DNA from: Nitrospirota bacterium
GTDB taxonomy: Bacteria > JACPQY01
Length of the DNA stretch: 31,285 nt
Direction: 5' to 3'
NCBI GenBank assembly: GCA_016190245.1
Contig: JACPQY010000006.1
Span: forward strand, 1 to 31,285
The notes under the pieces: model-generated
The model's input: the letters and a program-made list of their open reading frames with translations, nothing else
Told to the model about the DNA's origin: nothing
Database searches by the model: none
Shown here: positions 1 to 8,776 of the stretch, piece after piece
Numbering within the stretch: position 1 is the first letter of the stretch
How the letters are laid out: the number at the start of each line of letters is the position of its first letter
Program-made: the position numbers and the translations under genes

Positions 1-1
1 G

Positions 2-2089
2 ACCGTCGGCACGCCGGCCTACTTCGAGAAGGTGCGGACGGCCTGCCGGATCGCCGAGAAGCGAGGCATGAAGATCAACGTGTATTTCGGAACGAGCTGG
101 GAGACGGGCTCGCCGCATCCCGGCGACGGGAAAGAGCGCCAGCTCCTTCTCGCCTCGCAGAGGCTCACCGGTCCGGCGCGATTCGACGGCCCGCTTCCCA
201 CGGCCCAGCCCCCGGAGTATCTGAAGCTCGTCCAGTCCTTCGGCGGCGGCCTCGCCCAGTGGGCCTTCAGGCCGTTCGACGAAAGGATGACCCTGGTCGC
301 GGCGACGGCGGCGCGGGTGACAAACGCCGAGACCGAACCGCTCGAAATAGAGGCGATGGAGGACCTCACGGCCCACGTCTCCGGCGGGCGGCTCTCCTGG
401 CAGGTGCCGGAAGGTGAATGGCTCCTCTTCGCGCTTTACGAGAACCGCACGGGGCAGCTCGTCCTGTCTTCCGCCGCTCCCGGCTCGCCGCAGGACACCC
501 TGGTCATCGATCACCTGAACCGACGCGGCATCCAGGAGATGTTCGAGTGGTACGGCGAGCCGCTCGAGCAGAGTCTGGCGCCCTACTTCGGTGGCTGCTT
601 GGAAGCGGTGGTGATCGACAGTCCGGAACTCAACGCTGAATTGCCCTGGACGTCCGATTTCCTGGATCAATTCACTTCGCGGGCGGGCTACGATCTGCGC
701 CCATACCTTCCGCTTCTCTTTTTCAAGTTCGGCGAGACGGACTTGATTGCGTTCATGCCCGAGGTGGCCCGCTACTCCGCGGAAGGCGTCGGGCACAGGG
801 TTCGTGAGGACTACGTGGAAGTCAGGAGCAGGCTCTTCCTCGAAGCCTTCGTTCACCCGCTGGCGGAATGGGCGCGTGAGAGGGGAATCTTGTTCCGCAA
901 CCAGGCACACGGCGGCTACGCGGATCTCCTCGACTCCTACGCCGCTTCCGACATCCCCGAGAGCGAGACGCTGTGGGGCGCCCGATATGATTTCTTCAAG
1001 CTCGTGTCTTCGGCCGCGCACGTGGCGGGGCGCCGCCGGGTTGCCTCCGAGACCTTCACCACAAGACACATGGATCCGCGCGGGCTGCGCATCGAGGACT
1101 TCTACCTCCTGGCCGGCCGATCGGTGGTCGCGGGTATCAATCAGATCTTCCACGTTGGCTACCCGTACGGCGGGGTGAGGGAGAACGGGAAGTCCTGGTT
1201 CGAGGACTACTACGCGATGCTCCCCGGCACCGGGATCACGAGTTGGTCCGATGAGAAGCATCCCGAGTGGGAGCGTTTCCCGGACCTGCACGCGTACATC
1301 GCGCGACTGTCCTACGCGATGACGGTCGGCCGCGATGTCTCGGACTTGGCGTGGTTGCGCGTCCGGCGGGACGCGGACAACCTCGCGGCCATGAGCCTTC
1401 AGGCGAACCTCACGATCGCCGAGCCGATGGGACTCAAACCTTTCGAAGGGGACTCGGTGGCCGTGACGTCTTTGCGGGAAGCCGGCTTGACGTTCGACTG
1501 GATAAGCCGTTCGATGCTCGAATCGGGCGTGGCGGCAGGGGGCCGCCTCCGGGTGGGCGAGGCGGAATACGGTGGACTGTTGATCACGGATTTGGAGGCG
1601 GCGACTCCGGCTCTGATGCGCGCGATTGAGCGGGCGACCGACGCCGGCGTGCCGGTATTCGTGGTAGGGGGTTTGCCGCATGAATCTGCCGGCTACCGTG
1701 ATGCAAATGTTCGCGATGCCGAGGTTCGGGCGCTGCTGGAGGCACTTGCAGGCCGGGTCGCGGCGGTCGAGTCGCCCGGGGCGGTCGGAGCTTCCGTTCT
1801 CGCGGCAGGCTTGGTGCCCGCCGTCGCCGTGGATGCCCCCCCCATCGTGGTCCGCCTCGCCCGGCGGTCCGTCCGCAACGGAACGCTGCTGGTCTTGTTC
1901 AATGAAGGCCCGTCGGACAGGACTGACACGGTGCGGTTGAGCCTGCCGGGGCGATCCGCGCTCATTTTCGATCCGCAATCGGGACGCGCGATCGGCTCGG
2001 ACGATGGGCGCGATGCCCAAGGCCGGCTGATCGTGCGGGTTTCAGTGCCCGCCCGTCGCGCTGCGGTTCTGTTCGTACAAAACCCGTGA
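2..2089 (+). CDS. GH106-like glycoside hydrolase (alpha-L-rhamnosidase type), 5' end outside window
   Basis: The reading frame is open from base 2, and the residues before the first possible start (TVGTPAYFEKV) match residues of the paralogue at 5948-8482 (TVGTRSFYSRV), so the true start lies left of the window. About 695 residues are visible. The conserved blocks are shared with the paralogue: a segment with HGGYADLLDSY and IPESET that resembles GH106 rhamnosidases, then ASETFT and a NQIFHVGYPY block. The C-terminal third looks like a beta-rich accessory domain ending in VPARRAAVLF. By family it would hydrolyse alpha-L-rhamnosides of plant or algal polysaccharides outside the cytoplasm, but the catalytic glutamates were not assigned and the substrate is inferred. 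It is the first visible gene of an operon, and its TGA overlaps the GTG of the next gene by 4 bp. Confidence 0.8.
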   Translation, partial: TVGTPAYFEKVRTACRIAEKRGMKINVYFGTSWETGSPHPGDGKERQLLLASQRLTGPARFDGPLPTAQPPEYLKLVQSFGGGLAQWAFRPFDERMTLVAATAARVTNAETEPLEIEAMEDLTAHVSGGRLSWQVPEGEWLLFALYENRTGQLVLSSAAPGSPQDTLVIDHLNRRGIQEMFEWYGEPLEQSLAPYFGGCLEAVVIDSPELNAELPWTSDFLDQFTSRAGYDLRPYLPLLFFKFGETDLIAFMPEVARYSAEGVGHRVREDYVEVRSRLFLEAFVHPLAEWARERGILFRNQAHGGYADLLDSYAASDIPESETLWGARYDFFKLVSSAAHVAGRRRVASETFTTRHMDPRGLRIEDFYLLAGRSVVAGINQIFHVGYPYGGVRENGKSWFEDYYAMLPGTGITSWSDEKHPEWERFPDLHAYIARLSYAMTVGRDVSDLAWLRVRRDADNLAAMSLQANLTIAEPMGLKPFEGDSVAVTSLREAGLTFDWISRSMLESGVAAGGRLRVGEAEYGGLLITDLEAATPALMRAIERATDAGVPVFVVGGLPHESAGYRDANVRDAEVRALLEALAGRVAAVESPGAVGASVLAAGLVPAVAVDAPPIVVRLARRSVRNGTLLVLFNEGPSDRTDTVRLSLPGRSALIFDPQSGRAIGSDDGRDAQGRLIVRVSVPARRAAVLFVQNP

Positions 2090-4287
2090 GCGTCTTCGGA
2101 GCCTCCCACTCAGGGACGCGGGCTGTCTGCCCGCCAAAGTCCGTCCGCCGTGGCGGACGGGACAGGCGGGAAGCCCGCGACTACCTCAGGAGATCTCTCA
2201 CTGCGTTTTGTCTCGTCCTCTCCTGGACCGCCTGCGACACCTCCCCTGCCTCCCACCGCGCGCGGATCCTTGGCCCTGAAGGAAAACAGATCCTGTTCGG
2301 CGACCTCCACGCACATACGACGTACTCCTACGACGCCTACCTGTTTTCGCTCTCGGCGCTTCAGGGCTACGGAGTCAGTCCGCCTTCGGCCGCGTGCGAT
2401 TTTGCCCGCTACTGCTCCCAGCTCGACTTCTGGAGCATCAACGACCATGCGGAAGATCTGAGAACCGAGTACTGGACCGATACGCGAGAGGCCATCCGCG
2501 CCTGCAACGATGCGGCGGGGGGCGACTCGGAGGATCCCGACATGGTCAGCTACCTGGGCTGGGAGTGGACGCAGGACTCGAAAGAGATCAAGACCGACTA
2601 CGGGCACAAGAACGTGATCCTCCTGGATACCGAGGAAGGCCGGGTCCCCACGCGGCCCATCGCGGCGGCCTCCACGGCCGGCATCGAAGAGATTCGTGAG
2701 ATGACCGAGTCCGGGGCGCTCGAAGCCGCGGTGAAGCTCCTCGGCTCGCTCGACTCGGATCACACCTCGGAGTACGCCGGGCTCCTCGATCGGGCGCGCG
2801 GCATGTTCGCCGTCCCGCGCTGCGCGGAGGGCGTGGATACGCGCCGTCTTCCCACCGATTGCCGCGAATACGCGGCCGACCCCGCCACGCTCTTTGAGAA
2901 GCTGGACCAGTGGGGTTTTGACAGCCTCGTGATCCCCCACGGGAACGCCTGGGGGGCGTACCACCCATGGCTGTCCAACTGGGACAAGCAGCTCGATCCG
3001 CGCCAACACGACCCGAGCCGCCAGCGGCTGATCGAAGTGTTTTCGGGGCACGGCAACTCGGAGTCCTACCGTCCTTGGACAGCTTCCGAGGGGGAGGGGG
3101 ATGATCGAGTGTGCCCGGCGCCCAGGCCGGAGTACCTCCCGTGCTGTTGGCGAGCGGGGGAGATCGTCCGGTCCCGGACTGCGGCGTGCGCGGTGGAACC
3201 GGACGGAGCAGAGTGCACGGCGGCGGTCCGAAAAGCCCAGCATGACTATCTCGCGGGGGGGGGGGGGTCTCGTGGACGCGACGCATTTCCCGACGTGCCC
3301 ACGGCGGAGTGGCTGGATTGCGGCCAATGCCGCGATTGCTTCGCACCGGCGTTCAATCTCACACCGGGCACCTCTGTGCAGGCGGCTCTCGCGCGCTCGA
3401 AACCGGTGACCGGGGCTGACCCCCTGCGCCTCAGGTTCGGCCTCATTGGCTCGACCGATGGTCACCGGGCATGGCCGGGGGTGGGCTACCGTGAAGACAA
3501 GCGGTTCACCGACTCCATCGGCATCGCCTCTCCCAAACTCTCCGCGCTCAAGGGGATGCTCGATGCGCTCTTCAGCGAATGGGAGCGCCAGTATTCGTTC
3601 TATTTCACGGGAGGACTGGTGGCCGTACACGCGGACGGACGAGGCCGGCGGGCGATCTGGGAGGCGCTGAAAAGGCGCGAAGTGTACGCCACATCAGGCG
3701 AGAGGATCCTGCTGTGGTTCCACATGGTGGATGGCTCCACAGGCAGGAAGTCCCCCATGGGCTCTGAGGTGTCCACGGCCTCTACCCCGGCGTTCGAGGT
3801 CACCGCGGTGGGCGCGCTCAAACAGAGCCCCGGCTGTCCTGCCGAGGCGGTGAGGGATGCTCCGCCGGGATTCGTGGCGACGAAATGCTTCGGCGAGTGC
3901 TACAATCCCATCGATCAGCGCTACGCGATTTCCCGCATTGAGGTGATCCGCATCACGCCCCAAGTCGTCGAGGGCGAATCTCTCAAGGACTTGATGCAAG
4001 ATCCCTGGAAGGTAATCCCGTGCCCGGGATCGCCTGAGGGGTGCACCGCCTCCTTCGAAGATTCTGAGTTTGCCGGTTCTCGCCGTTCGACCGTGTACTA
4101 CGTTCGCGCCATACAGGAGGCAACGCCCCAGGTGAATGGTGCGGGGCTTCGATGCGAGCCGGACGCGACGGGACATTGCACGTCCACCCGGCCATGCTAC
4201 TGGGGATATCGTGGCGAAGGGGACGATTGTCTCGCCTCCGCGGAAGAGCGTGCGTGGTCGTCGCCCATCTTCGTGGAGCCGGAATGA
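2086..4287 (+). CDS. DUF3604 (PHP-like) putative metal-dependent lipoprotein
   Basis: The 733-residue protein carries the DUF3604 signature: GDLHAHT at residues 72-78, then WSINDHAE, a WEWTQ block, VIPHGNAW, and a GSTDGHR block near the centre, followed by EALKRREVYATSGERI. The His/Asp pattern suggests a metal-dependent hydrolase of the PHP type, but the reaction is unknown for the family. A hydrophobic stretch ending at Cys50 (LVLSWTAC) suggests a lipoprotein, although about 35 residues precede it, most of them encoded by a palindromic repeat. GTG 2086 overlaps the upstream stop; no ATG, GTG or TTG was found in frame between it and the hydrophobic stretch, so it is kept as the start. A 13-G run at 3255-3267 encodes part of an AGGGGS stretch and is a slippage hotspot. 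The neighbours suggest a role in polysaccharide use. Confidence 0.82.
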   Translation: MSVFGASHSGTRAVCPPKSVRRGGRDRREARDYLRRSLTAFCLVLSWTACDTSPASHRARILGPEGKQILFGDLHAHTTYSYDAYLFSLSALQGYGVSPPSAACDFARYCSQLDFWSINDHAEDLRTEYWTDTREAIRACNDAAGGDSEDPDMVSYLGWEWTQDSKEIKTDYGHKNVILLDTEEGRVPTRPIAAASTAGIEEIREMTESGALEAAVKLLGSLDSDHTSEYAGLLDRARGMFAVPRCAEGVDTRRLPTDCREYAADPATLFEKLDQWGFDSLVIPHGNAWGAYHPWLSNWDKQLDPRQHDPSRQRLIEVFSGHGNSESYRPWTASEGEGDDRVCPAPRPEYLPCCWRAGEIVRSRTAACAVEPDGAECTAAVRKAQHDYLAGGGGSRGRDAFPDVPTAEWLDCGQCRDCFAPAFNLTPGTSVQAALARSKPVTGADPLRLRFGLIGSTDGHRAWPGVGYREDKRFTDSIGIASPKLSALKGMLDALFSEWERQYSFYFTGGLVAVHADGRGRRAIWEALKRREVYATSGERILLWFHMVDGSTGRKSPMGSEVSTASTPAFEVTAVGALKQSPGCPAEAVRDAPPGFVATKCFGECYNPIDQRYAISRIEVIRITPQVVEGESLKDLMQDPWKVIPCPGSPEGCTASFEDSEFAGSRRSTVYYVRAIQEATPQVNGAGLRCEPDATGHCTSTRPCYWGYRGEGDDCLASAEERAWSSPIFVEPE
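2116..2185. repeat. GC-rich multi-hairpin palindromic repeat inside the DUF3604 5' end
   Basis: This stretch contains three adjacent dyads: GCGGGC/GCCCGC at 2118-2134, a perfect 9-bp arm pair CCGTCCGCC/GGCGGACGG at 2141-2160, and CGGG/CCCG at 2167-2177. The right part (2165-2185), read on the minus strand, matches 28605-28625 at 20 of 21 positions, so this is a dispersed repeat rather than ordinary coding sequence. It lies between the apparent start codon and the signal-peptide core of the DUF3604 gene. Confidence 0.7.
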
Positions 4288-5951
4288 GAACCTCCCCTGG
4301 AGCGTGGAGTGGCGTGTTCCTCCTCGCGGGCGTCATCTGCGTCTCCTGCAGCACGGACAGCTCGGCTCCCTTCGAGCCCGATGTTCGCATCGCGCTCGGC
4401 TCCGACGCGCCCGGTCGGCCCGTCGGTCAATTCATCTGTTGGAACGTGGGCCGACTCATTCGCTACGCCGGCGAGGGGGACCCGTTCCATCCTGAATGGC
4501 GAACGCCGGAGATGGTTTCGGTGGCGAACTGGCTCTCCCAGATCCAGCCGGGGAACGGCCGTCCGGTCCTAATGCGCTACTCCGGCCTCATGATTGACGG
4601 ATCGGTAGCGACCCGCGGCGGGACATACCCCGAAGACGGGTACCACTTCTGGCGCTACGTGGATCCCTCGCGAGAGGTCGAACCCGGCGACTACATGAGC
4701 GTGCCGCAGTACATGGCGTTCATCGAAGAGTCCGGGGGTGTGCCGCTCGTGACGCTGAATTTCGGGTCGGGGACGGCAAGCGAAGCGGCTGAGTATGTCC
4801 GGTTTCTCAATGCGACCGATCCAGGACCCTCTCTCGCGGCAGCAAGGGCGTTCTGGGGCAGAGGTGAACCCTACGACGTCCACCTCTTCGAGATCGGCAA
4901 CGAATCGTACTTCTCATTCAATACGGGCTACAGCCAGGATCACGCCTACGCGTACGCGAATCCGAAGGCGCCGAACGGGGGCGATCCCCTCTGGCATGGA
5001 AAGCCCACGTCGGATCCCGCGAACTACGCGGAGCGCGCGATGGAGTACATCCGGGCCGTGCAGACCGTCGAGCCGGACGCGCGTTTCCTCACCGTGTTCA
5101 ACCAGGCAAGCCTCCAGTACTGGGGTGGATTGGAGGCCACGACGCGGGCTCTCCAACCCCTGCTGACACACTCCTCCGTTGCAGGCGCCGTGGTCCACCA
5201 GTACAACCTCGACGACGCTCTCACCGTGGGGGTGCCGGGTGTGAGGCGGCCGGATTTCCTGATGGGATCGGCCGATGTCTTCGAGGAGAACTACGGGGCC
5301 CTCGCGTCGAAACTGGCATCGTTGCCTCGCGAGAATCCGGATCTCCGCATTGCCGTCACCGAACACCACGCGACAGCCCTCGGGGCGGATCTCGGTTTCT
5401 TCGATGCCCGAGACGACATCCTTCCCGCTCTCGCCGTCGCGGACAATCTCCTGCTCTTTCTGCGACTGGGCGTCGAGCCCGCGTGCGTTCACATGGACAT
5501 TCGTTTCGAGTCAACCATCGAGCCGTGGTTCAACCCGTTTTCTCTCGAGGCGGATGGCAGCGTCCGGCCGAAACCGCTCTACGAGGCCGTCAGGCTGGTG
5601 GCGGAGTACCTGCGGCAAGACGTCGTGGGAGGGGGCACGACGTCGGGCGAGCCACCGGAGCTGAGCTGGGTTGCCATGAAGGATGGAGCGAGTGAAGAGA
5701 TGAGTTTCCTCCTGCTCAATCGGGGGGCGGAGAACTCGCTCGCGGTCTCCGTGGAAGTCGGTGAGGGCTGGGCTCTGCATTCGGCTACGACGCTCGCTGG
5801 GCCTCCATCAGGCGCTTCGGATAGGCAGGAGAACATGGTGTTGCGCTCGCTTGATGCCCGACTCGATGGATCGGTCCTTGAGGTGGAGCTCCCGATTGGA
5901 AGCCTCTCGGGGATCGTGCTTCGCGCGAAGGGCAGGGGGATCGCGAGATGA
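4284..5951 (+). CDS. Clan GH-A (GH51-like) glycoside hydrolase lipoprotein
   Basis: The 555-residue product starts at ATG 4284, which overlaps the previous TGA (ATGA) and leads straight into a signal peptide (hydrophobic run GVFLLAGVICVSC, Cys22 as probable lipidation site). A longer frame exists upstream but would bury this signal. The motif EIGNE at 203-207 is typical of the acid/base glutamate of clan GH-A enzymes (E207), and VTEHH at 358-362 provides a probable nucleophile (E360). The spacing and layout resemble alpha-L-arabinofuranosidases of GH51, so an exo-acting glycosidase of side chains is the best guess. The C-terminal part from about residue 480 looks like an all-beta domain. It sits between two GH106-like genes and is probably cotranscribed with them. 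Confidence 0.78.
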   Translation: MRTSPGAWSGVFLLAGVICVSCSTDSSAPFEPDVRIALGSDAPGRPVGQFICWNVGRLIRYAGEGDPFHPEWRTPEMVSVANWLSQIQPGNGRPVLMRYSGLMIDGSVATRGGTYPEDGYHFWRYVDPSREVEPGDYMSVPQYMAFIEESGGVPLVTLNFGSGTASEAAEYVRFLNATDPGPSLAAARAFWGRGEPYDVHLFEIGNESYFSFNTGYSQDHAYAYANPKAPNGGDPLWHGKPTSDPANYAERAMEYIRAVQTVEPDARFLTVFNQASLQYWGGLEATTRALQPLLTHSSVAGAVVHQYNLDDALTVGVPGVRRPDFLMGSADVFEENYGALASKLASLPRENPDLRIAVTEHHATALGADLGFFDARDDILPALAVADNLLLFLRLGVEPACVHMDIRFESTIEPWFNPFSLEADGSVRPKPLYEAVRLVAEYLRQDVVGGGTTSGEPPELSWVAMKDGASEEMSFLLLNRGAENSLAVSVEVGEGWALHSATTLAGPPSGASDRQENMVLRSLDARLDGSVLEVELPIGSLSGIVLRAKGRGIAR

Positions 5952-8482
5952 TCGGCGTTCACCCCCACCCTAACCCTCCCCCGTCCCTTGCCGAGGACGG
6001 CATGGGAGGCATGGGACCACGAGCAGAAGCGGCCCAGGACGGGCCGCGATCAACGTGGTCGAGGGGGAGGGGATTTCAGTCGGTCCGCCACCGGTTCCCT
6101 TCCCCCCTCCGCGGGGGAAGGCCAGGATGGGGGGGCCTGTGTTGCTCCGGTCTTCTGGGGCTTGTCTTGGCCCTGGGATCATGCACCGACCGTTCGCCCG
6201 CGGTCGCCGACTTCGACCGATTCGAAACGCAAACCTGGCGTGATCCTCCGAACATGTTCAAGCCTTACGCTTGGTGGACGTGGCCCGGAGGGGCGGTGGA
6301 GGACGGGGAGATCGAGCGGGAATTGCGCCTCATCGCGGGGCAGGGGTTCGGCGGCGTCGAGATCATCCCCTATGCCATCGGGATGTCCCGGACCGAAATC
6401 GAGGCAGACCCCGCGATCGCCACGGTCGGCACGCGAAGCTTCTACTCGCGCGTGGCGACAGCCTGCCGAGTGGCTCGCGATCTTGGGCTCGAAGTTCACC
6501 TCATGCTGGGGAGCAGTTGGCCGCAGGGTGGGCCGTGGATTCGCGAGCATCCTGCTCTGCAGCTTGTCATGGCAGAGGCCCGTATCGCGGGGGGCACGCG
6601 GATTGACGCTGAGTTGCCGCGCCCCGGCCCGCCCGCCTTCTCCACGTTCCTGTCGGATGCCGGCTTCGGCTCCGTCCTGGCCCCATTCGACGAGAACCTG
6701 CGACTCGTATCCGTGGTGGGCGCGAGGGTGGCGAACGGTTCCGAAGAGCTTGACGAACTGGTGACTCTGACCGATGTGACGACGTACGTGCAGGGGAGCA
6801 GGATCGTGTGGGACGCGCCCGAGGGGGAGTGGCTCCTCGTCGCGGTGTACGAGAATCGCTCCGGACAGAGGGTGAACTTCGCGGCGTATCCGGGCCGTGC
6901 CGATGAGATGTTGGCCCTCGATCACCTGAATCGCGGCGGCATCGGCGAGTTTCTCGCGGGTGTGGGTGAACCCATGGTTGAAGCCCTTGGGCCATTCATC
7001 GGCAATCCACTCACCCATGTCTTCCTTGACAGCTTCGAGCTCGTCGGCAATCTGCCCTGGACTCGCGAATTCCCCGCGCGCTTCTCGGGTGAATTCGGAT
7101 ACGAGATCGCGCCGTTCCTGCCACTCCTTTTCAGGAAGTACGGAGAGGTGAAATATCTCTTCTTCATGCCCGACGATCCCATCTATCGCTCCGGAGAGAT
7201 CGGCCCGCGGGTACGGGAGGACTACGAAGCACTGCGAAGCCGTCTTTTCTTGGAAGAGTTCGTGCAGCCGCTCGTGGATTGGGCGCATTCGGCCGGCCTC
7301 CGCCTTCGCTACCAACCGCACGGCGGGTACGGCGACTACATTGAGGCGTACCAAATGGCTGACGTGCCCGAAACGGAGTCACTGTTCGCGGGCGGCACCT
7401 ACGAGTTTCTCAAGCTCGCTTCATCGGCGGCGCACGTCGCGGGGAAGCGGCGGGTGTCCTCTGAGACCATGAGTACCGGGTTGCCGCCACGCGCCCTGAG
7501 TCTGGAGGACTTCTACTTTCTCACCACCAAGGTTCTGGCCGCGGGCACCAACCAGATCTATCACTATCTGTACCCGTACCGATACGTCCGGGCCGACGGG
7601 CGGCGCTGGTATCCGTACGACACCGGGAACAAAGAGGTCCCGATCGTAGCCACGAGCTGGAGCGACGAGGATCATCCGGCGTGGTCTAGCTTCCCGGCTC
7701 TCAACTCTTTCAGCGCGCGTTTGTCGTACGCCCTCTCGCTGGGCAGCGATCGGGCCGACTTGGCCTGGCTCTATCCGCGGGGCGATTACCCGGAGAAGAT
7801 CGAGGCGTACCTCGGGCGCGCCCCGTTGGAGCCGGGGCAGGGGGAGTCCGCGGTGTCGGCGGCCCTTCGCGAGGCCGGATTCACGTTCGACTTCGTGAAT
7901 CGGTCCGGTCTGGAGAAGGCGGCAGTTCATTCGGGCCGATTGGTGATCGGAGCCGCAGAGTACGCGGGATTGCTGGTGACAGACCTGGAAGCAGTTACGC
8001 CGGCGATGATGGAGGCTCTCGAGAGGATCTCCTCGGGACGTGCGCCCATTGTGGTCGTGGGTGAGTTGTTTGGTCGGGCGTTGGGCTATGTTGAGGCGAC
8101 CCGTCGGGACGGGGAGGTGACCGCCGCCTCAGAGAGGCTGCGAGGCACGGTAGTGCGGGTCGAGAGCGCCGCCGAGCTGGGCCGAGCGCTCGCCGGCGCG
8201 GGCATCCTGCCCGCGATCTCAAGCGACGCTCAACACTTTCCTTTCCGAGTCGTCCGGCGGGCCTTGGACGGTGGCGAGGTCCAGGTCCTCTTCAACGAGA
8301 CGGGAGAGGCGCATTCCGCAGATCTCGCGCTTCAATCGGGTGCCGACTCATTCACCGTTCTGGATCCGGAGACCGGCCAAGAGATCGAGGGAGCAGTCGT
8401 CCGCGGCGCCGACGGCCGCCTCTCCGCCCTCGTGACCGTGCTGCCCCGACGGGCAGTGGTGCTGCTGGTCACCGAAGACTAG
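5948..8482 (+). CDS. GH106-like glycoside hydrolase lipoprotein, second paralogue
   Basis: The 844-residue protein is a full-length paralogue of the gene at the left edge. It has a canonical lipoprotein signal (LVLALGSC, Cys79), then the GH106-like catalytic region beginning around FKPYAWWTWPGG, with HGGYGDYIEAYQ and VPETES, a SSETMS block and NQIYHYLYPYRY. A beta-rich C-terminus follows, ending LPRRAVVLLV. ATG 5948 overlaps the previous TGA. The first 60 or so residues are encoded by a palindromic repeat (5957-6137), which is odd because it places an unusually long arm before the signal-peptide core; no conventional start lies between the repeat and the core apart from TTG 6167 inside the core. 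The role is probably alpha-L-rhamnoside hydrolysis at the outer face of the cell, inferred from the family only. Confidence 0.82.
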   Translation: MIGVHPHPNPPPSLAEDGMGGMGPRAEAAQDGPRSTWSRGRGFQSVRHRFPSPLRGGRPGWGGLCCSGLLGLVLALGSCTDRSPAVADFDRFETQTWRDPPNMFKPYAWWTWPGGAVEDGEIERELRLIAGQGFGGVEIIPYAIGMSRTEIEADPAIATVGTRSFYSRVATACRVARDLGLEVHLMLGSSWPQGGPWIREHPALQLVMAEARIAGGTRIDAELPRPGPPAFSTFLSDAGFGSVLAPFDENLRLVSVVGARVANGSEELDELVTLTDVTTYVQGSRIVWDAPEGEWLLVAVYENRSGQRVNFAAYPGRADEMLALDHLNRGGIGEFLAGVGEPMVEALGPFIGNPLTHVFLDSFELVGNLPWTREFPARFSGEFGYEIAPFLPLLFRKYGEVKYLFFMPDDPIYRSGEIGPRVREDYEALRSRLFLEEFVQPLVDWAHSAGLRLRYQPHGGYGDYIEAYQMADVPETESLFAGGTYEFLKLASSAAHVAGKRRVSSETMSTGLPPRALSLEDFYFLTTKVLAAGTNQIYHYLYPYRYVRADGRRWYPYDTGNKEVPIVATSWSDEDHPAWSSFPALNSFSARLSYALSLGSDRADLAWLYPRGDYPEKIEAYLGRAPLEPGQGESAVSAALREAGFTFDFVNRSGLEKAAVHSGRLVIGAAEYAGLLVTDLEAVTPAMMEALERISSGRAPIVVVGELFGRALGYVEATRRDGEVTAASERLRGTVVRVESAAELGRALAGAGILPAISSDAQHFPFRVVRRALDGGEVQVLFNETGEAHSADLALQSGADSFTVLDPETGQEIEGAVVRGADGRLSALVTVLPRRAVVLLVTED
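5957..6137. repeat. Roughly 180-bp element with imperfect terminal inverted repeats
   Basis: The left end (C-rich, CCCTAACCCTCCCCCG) and the right end (CGCGGGGGAAGGCCAGGATG followed by a G-run) are imperfect inverted repeats of about 22 bp. Further C-rich and G-rich blocks inside (around 6060-6075 and 6097-6117) can also pair. The layout resembles short non-autonomous palindromic elements common in high-GC genomes. It lies wholly inside the 5' coding region of the second GH106-like gene. Confidence 0.6.
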
Positions 8483-8489
8483 CCCGGAC

Positions 8490-8566
8490 AATTCATGTAC
8501 ATCTATCATGAATGACAGTGTGTACTTGTTGAGGCTGCGCTCGTTTCTTGGTGTAGTACATGAATT
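8490..8566. promoter_or_regulatory. AT-rich inverted repeat upstream of the paaX-like operon, possible operator
   Basis: AATTCATGTAC at 8490-8500 is repeated in perfect inverted orientation as GTACATGAATT at 8556-8566. A partial copy (TCATGAA, 8506-8512) lies between. The 8483-8776 gap holds no convincing gene and is visibly richer in A+T than its surroundings over its first 90 bases. The site could bind the PaaX-like regulator encoded downstream, but that is inference. Confidence 0.4.
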
Positions 8567-8741
8567 ATCCGCCCGAAGGGCGATGCAAGGACCTGATGAA
8601 ATTCCGTTCATCGGGCTGGCCCCGACTCCGCTGGATTCGAGAATTCAGGAATAATCGGGGCTGGCCGAGTCGCGCCGTGCGGCGTGCTGGCGTGGCGCTG
8701 GGCGGACGGGCGGCACCTCGCACGCGTCTTGGTCTATGCAC

Positions 8742-8770
8742 TTGACAGCCTATTACACATCCCGTACGAT
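8742..8770 (+). promoter_or_regulatory. Sigma-70-type promoter of the paaX-like gene, leaderless layout
   Basis: A perfect -35 box TTGACA (8742-8747) is followed by a 17-bp spacer and TACGAT (8765-8770, four of six consensus positions). The ATG of the paaX-like gene starts at 8777, only 6 nt after the -10 box, so transcription would begin at or next to the start codon. Confidence 0.7.
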
Positions 8771-8776
8771 CTTCCC

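Noticed and set aside
2110-3630. A 506-codon open frame on the minus strand opposite the DUF3604 gene
   Set aside because: It is Arg-rich with no motif and mirrors codon positions of a well-supported gene; long antisense frames are common in high-GC DNA.
8560-8745. A 61-codon frame upstream of the paaX-like gene
   Set aside because: Basic low-complexity product with no similarity or ribosome site, lying in the control region.
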